Assembly (NCBI GenBank): GCA_965230015.1 | Contig: CBDDKF010000020.1 | Location: forward strand, 149,090-213,089 | Reading direction: 5' to 3' | Length of the DNA stretch: 64,000 nucleotides | Source of the DNA: JABSQH01 sp965230015 | GTDB taxonomy: Bacteria; Actinomycetota; Acidimicrobiia; Acidimicrobiales; Ilumatobacteraceae | Shown here: positions 8,456 through 17,344 of the stretch, in pieces | Position numbering within the stretch: position 1 is the first letter of the stretch | How the letters are laid out: each line of letters starts with the position of its first letter | Notes under the pieces: generated by a model | Seen by the model: the letters and a program-made list of their open reading frames with translations, nothing else | Database searches by the model: none | Told to the model about the DNA's origin: nothing | Program-made: the position numbers and the translations under genes

Positions 8456-8460
8456 GTCGC

Positions 8461-9651
8461 TTAGCCCGTCCTTTCGATGATGGTCAAGGCGACCGCGGCG
8501 TTGTCGACGCCGATCCAGCCGCCGGCGTTCTGCGTGAGCGCAACTCGGGCGTTCGGTACCTGGCGTTCGCCTGCGCGGTCGAGCAGTTGGTCGGCCGCCT
8601 CGACGATCTGCGCGATTCCGGTGGCGCCGATTGGGTGTCCTTTGGCGAGCAGGCCCCCGCTCGGGTTGACCACCACGTCGCCGCCGTACGTGGTGCGACC
8701 GTCGCGGATCAGCGATGCGCCTCCACCGGGCGCGGCGAATCCGAGGTCTTCGTACAGCTTGATCTCGGCTGACGCGGTGGCGTCGTGGACCTCTGCAAGG
8801 TCGATGACGCTCGGCGATGATCCGGCGAGCTCGTGGGCGCGCCGTGCGGCGCGTTGCACCGCGTTGACGTCGGTCGCGTTCGACGAGCCGGAGGCGACCA
8901 CGGAAGCGGCAACGCGCAGCCGGTCGCGGCCGAGCCGCGCGGCCAACTCAGTCGAGACGAGTACCGCAGCGGCCGCGCCGTCTGAGATCGGGCTGCACAT
9001 CGGCACCGTCAGCGGCGGTACCACCATCCGCGCCTCGAGAATCTGGTCGACCGACGGTTCCCCGCCGTACTGGGCGCGGGGGTTGGCGGCACCATGGCGC
9101 TGGTTCTTGGCGGCAACCAGCGCGAAGTCGGCCGGAGTGCTGCCGTACGTCGCCATGTGCTCGTTGGCCAGGCCGGCGTAGAGGTCCATGAAGTACGAAC
9201 GATCCGACGTCGCCGGTCCGCCGGGGCCGAAGACCTCGTCGACGTCGGCTGCGCCACCGATCGCTGCAAGGCTCTTCGCCTTGTCAGGGTGGGTCATCTT
9301 CTCGGCCCCGACGGCGAGCACCACATCGTGCACCCCTGCGGCGATCGATTGGGCGGCGAGCTGGAAGGCCGACGACGCCGAGGCGCAGGCGTTCTCGACG
9401 TTGTAGATCGGGATCGCGTCGACGCCGGCTGCGCGCAGCGCAACCTGTCCGGCGACCATCTCCTGTCCGGTGATGGAGCCACCGATCGCGTTGGAGAAGA
9501 AGGCCGCCTCGACTCGGTCCACCGCAATTCCGGCGTCGGCCAACGCGTCGTCGACGGCCGCAATGGTCAGCGACTTGAGGCCTGCGTCGGGCTGACGGCC
9601 GAATGGCGTCATGCCCACGCCGGCCAGGTACACCGCGGTCGCGCCGTTCAC
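8461..9651 (-). CDS. Thiolase family protein (SCP-x/lipid-transfer type)
   Basis: 396-residue thiolase-fold enzyme with a GTG start overlapping the stop of the ligase (GTGA). The acylated cysteine lies in VENACASAS (C89) and the second catalytic loop is KGHPIGATG near residue 340; the segment AEVHDATASAE replaces the NEAFA of classical thiolases, as in SCP-x type thiolases of sterol and side-chain degradation. Such proteins often work with a DUF35 partner, but none is encoded here (one is with the other thiolase near 60 kb). It probably cleaves or forms a beta-ketoacyl-CoA made after the ligase step. Confidence 0.9.
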   Translation of the reverse strand: MNGATAVYLAGVGMTPFGRQPDAGLKSLTIAAVDDALADAGIAVDRVEAAFFSNAIGGSITGQEMVAGQVALRAAGVDAIPIYNVENACASASSAFQLAAQSIAAGVHDVVLAVGAEKMTHPDKAKSLAAIGGAADVDEVFGPGGPATSDRSYFMDLYAGLANEHMATYGSTPADFALVAAKNQRHGAANPRAQYGGEPSVDQILEARMVVPPLTVPMCSPISDGAAAAVLVSTELAARLGRDRLRVAASVVASGSSNATDVNAVQRAARRAHELAGSSPSVIDLAEVHDATASAEIKLYEDLGFAAPGGGASLIRDGRTTYGGDVVVNPSGGLLAKGHPIGATGIAQIVEAADQLLDRAGERQVPNARVALTQNAGGWIGVDNAAVALTIIERTG

Positions 9652-11243
9652 GTCGAGGCCTCGCGGTCCCAGGTGTCGACGGTGATGCCCTCGTCGCGCA
9701 GGATCACCTTGCGGACCTTCTCGGTGGGCGTCATCGGCAGTTCGTCGACGAAGCGGACGTACCGCGGAATCATGAAGTCGGCGACCCGCGCGGCAAGGAA
9801 GTCGATCAACTCCGGTGCGCTCGGCGTCACCGCTCCGGCGCCGACGCATACGGCGAGGACTTCCTCTTCTGCGTATTGGCTCGGGACACCGACGATTGCC
9901 GCAGCGGCGATTCCCGCGTGGGCGGTCAGCTCGATCTCGAGCTCGAGAGAGCTGATGTTCTCGCCACGACGACGCACCACGTCTTTGATGCGGTCGACGA
10001 AGAAGAAGTTGCCATCGGCATCGCGCCGCCCCGCATCACCGGTGTGAAACCAGCCGTTACGCCACGCACGTGCCGTGGCTTCGGGCATCTTGTAGTAGCC
10101 GTGGTTCATTGCGAAGGGGCGATCGGCGCGCACGACGAACTCGCCCACCTCACCGAGTGGCACCTCGCAGTCGTTCTCGTCGACCAATCGCACGTCGAAG
10201 CCGTCGCGTACGCGTCCGCAGGTTCCGGGCACTCGGGGATTGGCCTCGGTGACGATCGGCGTGGCGATCTCGGTCATGTTGAAGATCGAGTACACGTCGC
10301 AACCGAAGCGCGTGGCGAACCGCGCCATGTCGTCGAGCACCGGGATGATGAACACGGTGCGCAGCGGGTTGTCGCTGTCGTCGGGATGTGGTGGTTGGCT
10401 CTCGACGAAGCTGGCCATCACACCGAGTAAGAACACGACCGTGGCGCCCATCTCGCGCGTCTGGTCGATGAATCCGGTGGCGCTGAACCGTTCGAGGAAC
10501 GCCACCGATCCACCGCGCACCAGCATCGAGTACGTCAGTCCTGCGCCGCCCATGTGGAACACGGGCATGTTGATCATGTAGCGGTCGGTCTCGTCGATGA
10601 ACGGCATCGCCTCGCGGCCGAACATCGAGTACGCATGGAGATACGACGACAGGACGCCTTTGGAGGGGCCTGTCGTGCCGGAGGTGTACCAGATCGCCTG
10701 GGTGTCCCACGGTTCGATCGGCCGGTCGAGGGGCTGCAGATCGCCGCTTCGTTGTTCCAGAATCGACCCGGGGTGGGAGGCGAGCGAACCGACCGGTGAG
10801 CCGCCTTGCCCGAGGGTGACGACGTCGCGTAGATCGGCGAGGTCGACGTCGTCGAGGCGATCGAGGAGTTGATCGCTCGCCACGATGACCGATGCATCGC
10901 TGTTGGCGATGACGTGGGCGAGGAGGTTGCCCCGGTACGAAGGGTTGATGGGGACGTAGACGGCGCCCAGATAGTTCAATCCGAACCACACCCGCAGTGC
11001 GTCGGTGCCGTGTGGGAGAAACGAGGCGACGTGGTCGCCTTGCCGCACGCCGAGTTGCTGAAACCCTCGTGCCGCGGCGAGCGTGGCATCGAGCAGCTCC
11101 TGGTGCGTCCACGAACTGCCGTCCTCGAACACTGCGAAGACCTGATCGGGTGCGTCGCGGACCCGTCGCTCGATGAGGTAGCGAAACACCACGTCGTCGC
11201 GGTCGGGGATGCGATGGTCGCTCGTCGACCGTCGTTCAGACAT
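9648..11243 (-). CDS. Acyl-CoA synthetase (AMP-dependent ligase, ANL superfamily)
   Basis: First gene of the leftward catabolic operon; activates a carboxylic acid to its CoA thioester through an acyl-adenylate. P-loop motif IWYTSGTTGPSKGVL, then FNMTEIATP, the hinge motif GWFHTGDAGRRDADG and IKDVVRRRGENISSLELE; the C-terminal EKVRKVILR provides the expected catalytic Lys. 531 residues from ATG 11243 (MSERRSTSDH). A longer frame begins at 11339, but that start lies inside the conserved GGACA-N2-TGTCC palindrome, so it is rejected. The substrate is unknown; the neighbourhood points to an organic acid produced or imported by the rest of the regulon. Confidence 0.92.
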   Translation of the reverse strand: MSERRSTSDHRIPDRDDVVFRYLIERRVRDAPDQVFAVFEDGSSWTHQELLDATLAAARGFQQLGVRQGDHVASFLPHGTDALRVWFGLNYLGAVYVPINPSYRGNLLAHVIANSDASVIVASDQLLDRLDDVDLADLRDVVTLGQGGSPVGSLASHPGSILEQRSGDLQPLDRPIEPWDTQAIWYTSGTTGPSKGVLSSYLHAYSMFGREAMPFIDETDRYMINMPVFHMGGAGLTYSMLVRGGSVAFLERFSATGFIDQTREMGATVVFLLGVMASFVESQPPHPDDSDNPLRTVFIIPVLDDMARFATRFGCDVYSIFNMTEIATPIVTEANPRVPGTCGRVRDGFDVRLVDENDCEVPLGEVGEFVVRADRPFAMNHGYYKMPEATARAWRNGWFHTGDAGRRDADGNFFFVDRIKDVVRRRGENISSLELEIELTAHAGIAAAAIVGVPSQYAEEEVLAVCVGAGAVTPSAPELIDFLAARVADFMIPRYVRFVDELPMTPTEKVRKVILRDEGITVDTWDREAST

Positions 11244-11333
11244 CGACGTCACTGGGAAGTCCGACGCGGATCGAACGGCTTGCTCGTCGTGGGCACCCGC
11301 ATCACGTTTGCCAACGACTGCGTCGATGCCAAG

Positions 11334-11345
11334 GGACACCTGTCC
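11334..11345. promoter_or_regulatory. Shared palindrome, site A (GGACA-CC-TGTCC)
   Basis: Perfect 5-2-5 inverted repeat in the divergent space between the ligase operon and the crotonase-LuxR genes: 61 bases before the crotonase start and 91 before the ligase start. A TAAAGC hexamer 14 bases downstream (11360-11365) could be a -10. The same element recurs at 13564 and 18435. Candidate binding site of the GAF-LuxR regulator. Confidence 0.72.
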
Positions 11346-11390
11346 TGTGCCGGTCCGGCTAAAGCTGGTAGACGCATCTGACCGGCGATC

Positions 11391-11397
11391 AAGGAGA
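11391..11397 (+). promoter_or_regulatory. Ribosome binding site deciding the crotonase start
   Basis: AAGGAGA, eight bases before the GTG at 11406. It supports that GTG as the start. Confidence 0.75.
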
Positions 11398-11405
11398 GCT
11401 CATCA

Positions 11406-12227
11406 GTGGCCGATCTCGTGCACCTCAGCCAACCAGCGGATGACGTCGGGTTGTTGCTCATCGACAACCCGCCGAAGAACTTCGGCTCATACGAGTTGCT
11501 GGACGCGATGTTCGAGGGAGTCGGAGCTGCTCGCCGGGCTGGCAACCGCGTACTCGTGATCGCCAGCGACGTGCCTGGCTACCTCATGGCCCATGCCTAC
11601 CTGCCCGACGTGCTCGACGCATACGAGCATCCCGAGCGCGTGGAGTACGACCCGCGTCTGTGGCGCCGGCTGACCGACGAGCTCGAGCAGGGCCCGATGG
11701 TGACGATCAGCTGCAATCACGCGCAGGCGTGGGGTGGCGGTGCGGAGATCTCGTGGGCGTGCAACTTGCGGACTGCCGGAGAGTCGGCGACGTACGCGCA
11801 GATCGAGTCGATTCTCGGGGTCATCCCCGGCGGCGGGGGCACCGTGCGCTTTGCCCGCCTTTGTGGCCAGTCCGTTGCCATGGAGCTCTTCCTCTCCGGC
11901 GAGCCGATGACCGCGCCCCACCTCCATCGGTTGGGGGTGGTCAATCGGCTCTACCCCGATGCCGAGCTGCGCTCAGCGACGATCGACTGGGCTGCCAGGA
12001 TCGCCACGCGGCCGCACCGTGCGTTGTTGGCCAACAAACGCGGGATTCTGCAGACGTGGGATCTCGGCGTGGAAGCGGCCACGCGGCTCGAGAACCACCT
12101 CTTCAACTCGACGATGCGCAGCGAGACCATCGAGATCATGCGCACCGTCCAGGCTCGATACGACCAAGGCGCCGATTCGTGGGATGCTTACGACCTGCCA
12201 CGCCCAGGCGAGGAAGCGGTCAGCTAA
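11406..12227 (+). CDS. Enoyl-CoA hydratase/isomerase family protein (crotonase)
   Basis: 273-residue crotonase-superfamily enzyme with a GTG start behind a good Shine-Dalgarno. The fold signatures are CNHAQAWGGGAEISWACNLRTAG (oxyanion hole) and IESILGVIPGGGGTVRFARLCG; the C-terminal region is longer than usual. The first oxyanion region is divergent: PGYLMAHAYLPDV replaces the common FCAGAD. Reaction type is therefore open (hydratase, isomerase, hydrolase or C-C lyase). First rightward gene after palindrome A and 36 bases before the LuxR regulator, so probably co-transcribed with it and divergent to the ligase operon. Confidence 0.88.
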   Translation: MADLVHLSQPADDVGLLLIDNPPKNFGSYELLDAMFEGVGAARRAGNRVLVIASDVPGYLMAHAYLPDVLDAYEHPERVEYDPRLWRRLTDELEQGPMVTISCNHAQAWGGGAEISWACNLRTAGESATYAQIESILGVIPGGGGTVRFARLCGQSVAMELFLSGEPMTAPHLHRLGVVNRLYPDAELRSATIDWAARIATRPHRALLANKRGILQTWDLGVEAATRLENHLFNSTMRSETIEIMRTVQARYDQGADSWDAYDLPRPGEEAVS

Positions 12228-12263
12228 GGGGGAGAGCCGACGGATAGCAACCAGGTCTCGAGC

Positions 12264-13565
12264 ATGGCCTCCGAGTTCGTCCAGGCGGTGACATCGCTCA
12301 CCGCAGGGGTCTCGGATCACGAGGTTGCGGCAACCCTGCTCTCCAGCGCGCAAGAAGCGACGGGAGCACAACAGGCAGCGGTACGTGTCGATCGCGGCGG
12401 CGCGCCACTGTGGGTGACCGCAGACGTCGACGTCGACAAGGTCGACCGCCTGAGTCGTCACCTCGACTTCCACTGTGGCTACGGACGCCCGGTGCGCTGT
12501 CTGCAGTCGGACGCGGTCGTTCGTGGACTCGGTCGCCGTGACATTCCCGCGTCCGTGCTGCGCGAGTCGGGCACGGCCGACAACGGCCTGCATCTCGAGG
12601 TGCTGTTGCTCAACTCCTGCCGGGTCGACGGGTTCTCGATCGACGATCAGAACTCGCTTGGGGCACTCGTGGCGGTGGCTGCGCTGGCGATATCGAATCG
12701 CGCACAGTCGGTGTCGCGTCGTCGATTCGAGGAGTGGATGACGGTCATCGAGGACACCTCGACGCTGTTGCTACGGGGCGTGGCGCCACGCGCGGTACTC
12801 GACTCGGTGCTCGATTCCATCGCTCGAGAAGCGCTGCGAACTACCGGGTCGGAGATGGCTGGCGTCGCCACTCCCGACGCCAGCGGGACATCGATGATGT
12901 TTCGCGTCGCCGTCGGCAACGAGCGCGAGTATCTGGCGCGCCAGCCGTTCCCTGAGGAGCACTCGCTCAGTGGCCAGGTCAAACGCACCGGCGAACCGTT
13001 GCTGGTCGCCGACGCCGTGCTCGACCCGCGGGCGTACGGTCCGATCGTCGAGCGCATCGGGCTCGGGCCTACCGCGGTCGGCCCGCTGTGGCTCAACGGT
13101 CGGGCGATCGGCGTGGTGTTCGTCGGAAACCATCGGCACGGTCGCGAACTCGATCGCGACCTCGCCCTGCGCGCGGTGACCGGAGCCGATCTCGGACACC
13201 ACCTGCAGGTGTCGGGACCACAGGCGGCGCCGAGCGGTGAGCCGGCGAACGTCGAGCAACTCGTCACGTCGGCCTCGGCCCGCCTCAGCGCGCTCGACAA
13301 GGACCTCGACGGGTGGTCGCGCCTGCTCGCCCTGGACGACCGAGAGATCGACCTGCTGATGATGGTCGCCGAGGGTCTCACGAATCGCGAGATCGCCGAT
13401 CAGCTCGGGCTGGCCGAGAAGACGATCCGCAACACGATGACGATGTTGTGGTCACGACTGGGCGTGCGCAACCGAGTGCAAGCAGCGGTGCTCGTCGCCC
13501 GTCATGTGGAGCGCCTCGGTCGGCTGGGGGCGCTCACATCGGGCGATCACAACGACCTCGGGTAG
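12264..13565 (+). CDS. GAF-domain LuxR-family transcriptional regulator
   Basis: 433-residue one-component regulator. Residues about 1-140 resemble a divergent GAF-like module, about 150-315 a second GAF-type ligand-binding region (GSEMAGVATPDASGTSM to VGPLWLNGRAIGVVFVGN), and about 350-415 a LuxR helix-turn-helix (LDDREIDLLMMVAEGLTNREIADQLGLAEKTIRNTMTML). There is no receiver domain, so it probably senses a small molecule directly. Its position inside the catabolic region and the three GGACA-N2-TGTCC palindromes around it make it the likely pathway-specific activator. Its stop codon touches palindrome B. The link to the palindromes is inference. Confidence 0.9.
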   Translation: MASEFVQAVTSLTAGVSDHEVAATLLSSAQEATGAQQAAVRVDRGGAPLWVTADVDVDKVDRLSRHLDFHCGYGRPVRCLQSDAVVRGLGRRDIPASVLRESGTADNGLHLEVLLLNSCRVDGFSIDDQNSLGALVAVAALAISNRAQSVSRRRFEEWMTVIEDTSTLLLRGVAPRAVLDSVLDSIAREALRTTGSEMAGVATPDASGTSMMFRVAVGNEREYLARQPFPEEHSLSGQVKRTGEPLLVADAVLDPRAYGPIVERIGLGPTAVGPLWLNGRAIGVVFVGNHRHGRELDRDLALRAVTGADLGHHLQVSGPQAAPSGEPANVEQLVTSASARLSALDKDLDGWSRLLALDDREIDLLMMVAEGLTNREIADQLGLAEKTIRNTMTMLWSRLGVRNRVQAAVLVARHVERLGRLGALTSGDHNDLG

Positions 13566-13577
13566 GACACATGTCCT
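13564..13577. promoter_or_regulatory. Shared palindrome, site B (AGGACA-CA-TGTCCT)
   Basis: Perfect 6-2-6 inverted repeat starting inside the LuxR stop codon and 80 bases before the binding-protein start. It is followed by TTCG, as is site C, so the match extends past the palindrome. Confidence 0.78.
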
Positions 13578-13657
13578 TTCGTCGGTTGAGCTTCAGGCGG
13601 TTTCATTCGCCGATCGCCTTCGATCGCCGAGGGCGAGCTCAGACAGGGGAGGACTTC

Positions 13658-14947
13658 ATGAAAGCAGGTCAACGCCGACGGGCGCTCGTGGCCGGGGTGG
13701 CGGCGTTCGCTCTGATCGCCGCCGCATGTGGAGACGACGACTCGGACTCGTCGTCGGACACTACGGCGACAGACTCCGACGCCACATCCGACGACACCGC
13801 CGCCGAAACGACGGCGACCACGGAGGAGTCCACCGAAGGTACCGAGGAAGGGGCCGACGGCAGCACCGATCCGATCGTGATCGGGTTCCCCACTGCGTCC
13901 ACCGAGTTCCTGAGCTTCTACGACGGACCGATTCTCGAGTCGGCGCAGCTGGCCGCTGACGACATCAACGCCAACGGTGGTCTGCTCGGCGGACGGATGA
14001 TCGAGATCATCCACGCCGACAACCAATCGGACATCGCGCTCGTGGAATCGCGGGCGATCGAGTTGCTCGATGCCGGCGCCGACATCATTCACACGTCGTG
14101 CGACTTCGACTTTGGTTCGCCCGCCGCCCGGGCGGCGACCGAACGCGGCGTGTTCGCCCTCGGCTGCGCATCGGCGCCCGAGTACGGGTTCGAGGGTCTC
14201 GGCGAACTCGTCTTCAACACCTTCCCAGCCGACGTCACCGAGAGCGCCGTCATGGCCCAGTTCACGATCGACCAGGGCTGGGACCAAGCGGTGCTGTTCC
14301 AGGACCAGTCGCTCGAGGCGACCATCACCGTGTGTGACACATTTGCCGAGGTGTACGAGGAGCTGGGCGGCACGGTCGTCGGCGTCGAGACGTTCGAGGG
14401 AGCCGACTTCTCGTTGGCCCCGCAGCTGGCGTCGGTGCGCGACAGCGATGCGCAAGCAATCGTGCTGTGCACGACCAACTCCGCGGCGGTCAAGCAGATC
14501 CGTGACGAGACCGACCTCCCGATCGTCTCGCAGGTGGCGCTCGAGGGCACCTTCTGGCTCGACTGCTGCCCAGGCCTCAGCGACTTCTATGCAGTCGGTC
14601 TGGCATCGGTTGCCGGTGACGACCCCGATCCCGAGCGTGCTGCGTTCATCGAGTCGTACACCGAAGCGACGGGAGCGCCACCGCTGTTGTCGATCGTGAT
14701 GGCCGGCTATGCCGCCGTGGAAGCGTTGGCCATCGCGATCGAAGAGGCGGGCAGCGTGGACGGCGCAGCGATCGCTGAAGCGATGTCCGGGTTCGACAAC
14801 GTCGAGCTGGTCACGGGCGCAACGAGCTACTCGCCCACGTGCCACATCCCGATCGGACGTGACATGGTGATGATCCAAGTGCAAGACGGCGAGTACAGCT
14901 TCGCCGCCGAGGTCGAGCCCACGTTCCTGCCGGAATCGATTTGCTGA
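13658..14947 (+). CDS. Branched-chain-amino-acid-type ABC transporter substrate-binding lipoprotein
   Basis: Extracytoplasmic solute receptor, 429 residues from the ATG behind a strong GGGGAGG. The signal peptide RRRALVAGVAAFALIAAAC gives a lipobox ending at C24, followed by an Asp/Ser/Thr linker to about residue 67. The mature part is a type I periplasmic binding fold: DPIVIGFPTASTEF, AADDINANGGLLGGRMIEII, and DAQAIVLCTTNSAAVKQIRD. This family binds amino acids, but also amides, urea, short acids and aromatic compounds. First gene of the transporter operon downstream of palindrome B; the ligand is probably the compound broken down by the surrounding enzymes. Confidence 0.93.
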   Translation: MKAGQRRRALVAGVAAFALIAAACGDDDSDSSSDTTATDSDATSDDTAAETTATTEESTEGTEEGADGSTDPIVIGFPTASTEFLSFYDGPILESAQLAADDINANGGLLGGRMIEIIHADNQSDIALVESRAIELLDAGADIIHTSCDFDFGSPAARAATERGVFALGCASAPEYGFEGLGELVFNTFPADVTESAVMAQFTIDQGWDQAVLFQDQSLEATITVCDTFAEVYEELGGTVVGVETFEGADFSLAPQLASVRDSDAQAIVLCTTNSAAVKQIRDETDLPIVSQVALEGTFWLDCCPGLSDFYAVGLASVAGDDPDPERAAFIESYTEATGAPPLLSIVMAGYAAVEALAIAIEEAGSVDGAAIAEAMSGFDNVELVTGATSYSPTCHIPIGRDMVMIQVQDGEYSFAAEVEPTFLPESIC

Positions 14948-15756
14948 ACTCGATCGTGCGTCGCGACCGCCCTGCGTGGGAGCCCCCTCGCTCCACACGC
15001 AATCAGGTAGTCGCGACGCACGGCGTCGGCGTGTCGTTCGGAGGATTGCGTGCGCTCGACAACGTCAGCTTGGAGATCACCAGCGGAGAGATCCTGGGGC
15101 TGATCGGCCCGAACGGCGCGGGCAAGACGACGTTGATCAACGTGGTCACCGGGTTTCAGGCGCCCAGCGATGGCGATGTCACGATCGACGGTCGGTCGTG
15201 TCGCTCGCTGAAGCCTCACCGGCGGGCTGCATCGGGAGTCGTCCGGACCTTTCAGGCGGTCCGGCTCTTCGGCGATTCGACGGTGGTCGAGAACGTCGAG
15301 GTTGCTGCGTTGTGCCGTCCGGGTAACCGCCACCTCGCCCGTGCCCGCAGCTTGGCGGCTATCGAAGCCGTCGGACTTGGAGCACGAGCCGACGAGGCGG
15401 CCGGGCAGCTGCCCTACGGGGAAGAGCGCCTGGTCGGCATCGCCCGCGCGTTGGCTGCGGAGCCATCCCATCTGTTCTTGGACGAACCCGCAGCAGGGAT
15501 GAACGAAGCCGAGACCGCAGCGTTGGAGAACGTATTGCAGCGTGTGCGCGAGGTCTACCGCTGCGGCATCGTCCTCGTGGAGCACGACTTCGGTCTGATT
15601 CGACGGATCGCCGACCGGGTCCACGTCCTCGATCGGGGCCGCACGCTGGCGACGGGAAGTGCCGAAGAGGTGCGCCACGACGAACGCGTGGTGGCTGCCT
15701 ACTTGGGCGATTCTTTGGACGACGGCCACCACTCCGACGGGCCCCGCACGTCATGA
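14941..15756 (+). CDS. Branched-chain-type ABC transporter ATP-binding protein (LivG type)
   Basis: One of two ATPases of the importer, 271 residues if started at TTG 14941, which overlaps the binding-protein stop; GTG 14956 is an equally reasonable start. Walker A GPNGAGKTT, a variant signature LPYGEERLVGIARALA and Walker B HLFLDEPAAGMNEAE are visible; the GMNEAE extension and C-terminal region are typical of LivG. The signature loop departs from LSGG (LPYGEE), as is common in this subfamily. It overlaps the LivF-type gene by ATGA. Confidence 0.93.
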   Translation: MLNSIVRRDRPAWEPPRSTRNQVVATHGVGVSFGGLRALDNVSLEITSGEILGLIGPNGAGKTTLINVVTGFQAPSDGDVTIDGRSCRSLKPHRRAASGVVRTFQAVRLFGDSTVVENVEVAALCRPGNRHLARARSLAAIEAVGLGARADEAAGQLPYGEERLVGIARALAAEPSHLFLDEPAAGMNEAETAALENVLQRVREVYRCGIVLVEHDFGLIRRIADRVHVLDRGRTLATGSAEEVRHDERVVAAYLGDSLDDGHHSDGPRTS

Positions 15757-16454
15757 TCGAACTCGATCAGTTGGTGGTGGCGTACGGCAAGATCCGTGCA
15801 CTGCACGGCGTCAGCGTCGCTGTTCCCCGCGGACAAGTGGTCGGCGTGGTCGGCCCCAACGGTGCGGGCAAGACGTCGATGATGCATGCGATCTGCGGTG
15901 TCGTGCGACCCGCTGAAGGGTCGATCACCGTCGACGGGGTTGAGGTGCATCGACGCGGCCTCGAGTCGATCGCGCGACTCGGGGTGCGGCTGGTGCCTGA
16001 GGGTCGACGCGTCCTGTCCACCTTGACGGTCGAAGAGAACCTCAAGCTCGGCGCCACCGGACGTCGCAAGGAGGACGCGAGCGAGAGCATCGAGTCGATC
16101 CTCGATCGATTTCCTGTGCTGCGTGACCGCGCCGAGCAACCGGCGGGCCAGCTCTCGGGTGGCGAGCAACAGATGCTGGCCATCGGCCGCGCGCTCGCCG
16201 CACAGCCGACGGTGCTGCTGCTCGACGAACCGACGCTCGGCTTGGCGCCGCGCATCGTCGACGAGGTCTTTGGCGTCATCGACGAGCTCCGCAGCGAGGG
16301 CTACACGGTGCTCGTGGTCGAGCAGAACGTGCACCGCACGGTCCAACTGGCCGACTACTCGTACGTCCTCAATCACGGCGACATCGTGATGCACGGCTCC
16401 GCCGACGAGCTGCTCAGCCAGCGCGGGCTCATCGACGCGTACCTCGGAGGCTGA
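15753..16454 (+). CDS. Branched-chain-type ABC transporter ATP-binding protein (LivF type)
   Basis: Second ATPase of the importer, 233 residues, the standard LivF length. Walker A GPNGAGKTSMM, signature LSGGEQQMLAIGRALA, Walker B VLLLDEPTLGLAP and the H-region VLVVEQNVH are all intact. ATG overlaps the LivG-type stop; the downstream permease begins two bases after the stop. Gene order binding protein, G, F, H, M is unusual next to the common permease-first order but keeps all five parts in one operon. Confidence 0.94.
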   Translation: MIELDQLVVAYGKIRALHGVSVAVPRGQVVGVVGPNGAGKTSMMHAICGVVRPAEGSITVDGVEVHRRGLESIARLGVRLVPEGRRVLSTLTVEENLKLGATGRRKEDASESIESILDRFPVLRDRAEQPAGQLSGGEQQMLAIGRALAAQPTVLLLDEPTLGLAPRIVDEVFGVIDELRSEGYTVLVVEQNVHRTVQLADYSYVLNHGDIVMHGSADELLSQRGLIDAYLGG

Positions 16455-16456
16455 CG

Positions 16457-17344
16457 GTGGACACGGTGCTGCAATCCATTGCCGACTCGATCTCGCTGGG
16501 GAGCCTGTACTCGCTGTTCGCGCTCGGCATCGCGCTGATCTTCGGCATCATGCGCCTCGTCAACTTCGCGCACGGCGAGCTCATCATGCTCTCGGCGCTC
16601 ACGGTTGTCGTACTCGACGACGCGCCGCTCGTCGTCATGCTGGCTGGCGCCCTGGCGGTTCCGGCCGTGGTGGCGATCGCCATGGATCGCGCGGTGTTCT
16701 CGCGTGCCCGCAGCGCCAAGCCGACGACGCTGCTCGTGATCTCATTCGGTCTGAGCATCTTCATCCAGAACCTCACCCTGACACTGCGCGGCAACACGCT
16801 GCCCGAGGGCGCGAGCGTCGCTCCCTGGCTCAACGAACGAGAAGAGATTGGCCCGGTCATCGTCAGCCGGCTCAGCATCCTCACGGTCGTCCTCGTCGTC
16901 GTACTCATGGTGGCCCTCGGTGCATTCCTCCGATACACGGCGATCGGAGTGCAGATGCGCGCGGCCGCCGAAGACTTCGAGATGAGTCGCCTTCTGGGCG
17001 TGCGGGCCAACGTGGTGATCTCGGTGGCGTTCTTGATCAGCGGGGTATTGGCCGGTGTCGCAGGGATCTTGATCATGGCGCAGACCGGAACGTGGTCGGC
17101 CGACATGGGTCTCACGCCGGTGATCTTCGGCTTCGTCGCCGCGGTGTTGGGTGGGCTCGGGAGCCTGTCGGGTGCAGTGATCGCCGGCTATCTGCTCGGG
17201 GCCCTGTCGACCGTGCTGCAACAGACGTTGCCGGACGGCGTGATCGCCTACCGCAACTCGTTCCTCTTCCTCATCGTGCTCGCCGTGCTGCTCTTGCGCC
17301 CGGGCGGCATCGTGCAACTCAAGACGATGATGGAGCGCGTGTGA
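16457..17344 (+). CDS. Branched-chain-type ABC transporter permease (LivH type)
   Basis: Inner-membrane permease, 295 residues with a GTG start. Landmarks are GSLYSLFALGIALIFGIMRLVNFAHGELIML, the classic LivH N-terminus, and the ATPase-docking segment RAAAEDFEMSRLLGVRANVVI, followed by LGGLGSLSGAVIAGYLLG. About eight hydrophobic helices are visible. Its TGA overlaps the GTG of the second permease (GTGA). Confidence 0.94.
   Translation: MDTVLQSIADSISLGSLYSLFALGIALIFGIMRLVNFAHGELIMLSALTVVVLDDAPLVVMLAGALAVPAVVAIAMDRAVFSRARSAKPTTLLVISFGLSIFIQNLTLTLRGNTLPEGASVAPWLNEREEIGPVIVSRLSILTVVLVVVLMVALGAFLRYTAIGVQMRAAAEDFEMSRLLGVRANVVISVAFLISGVLAGVAGILIMAQTGTWSADMGLTPVIFGFVAAVLGGLGSLSGAVIAGYLLGALSTVLQQTLPDGVIAYRNSFLFLIVLAVLLLRPGGIVQLKTMMERV

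Noticed and set aside
11244..11339. A 32-residue longer N-terminus for the acyl-CoA ligase.
   Set aside because: Its start lies within the GGACA-N2-TGTCC palindrome and the added residues have no ANL-family similarity.
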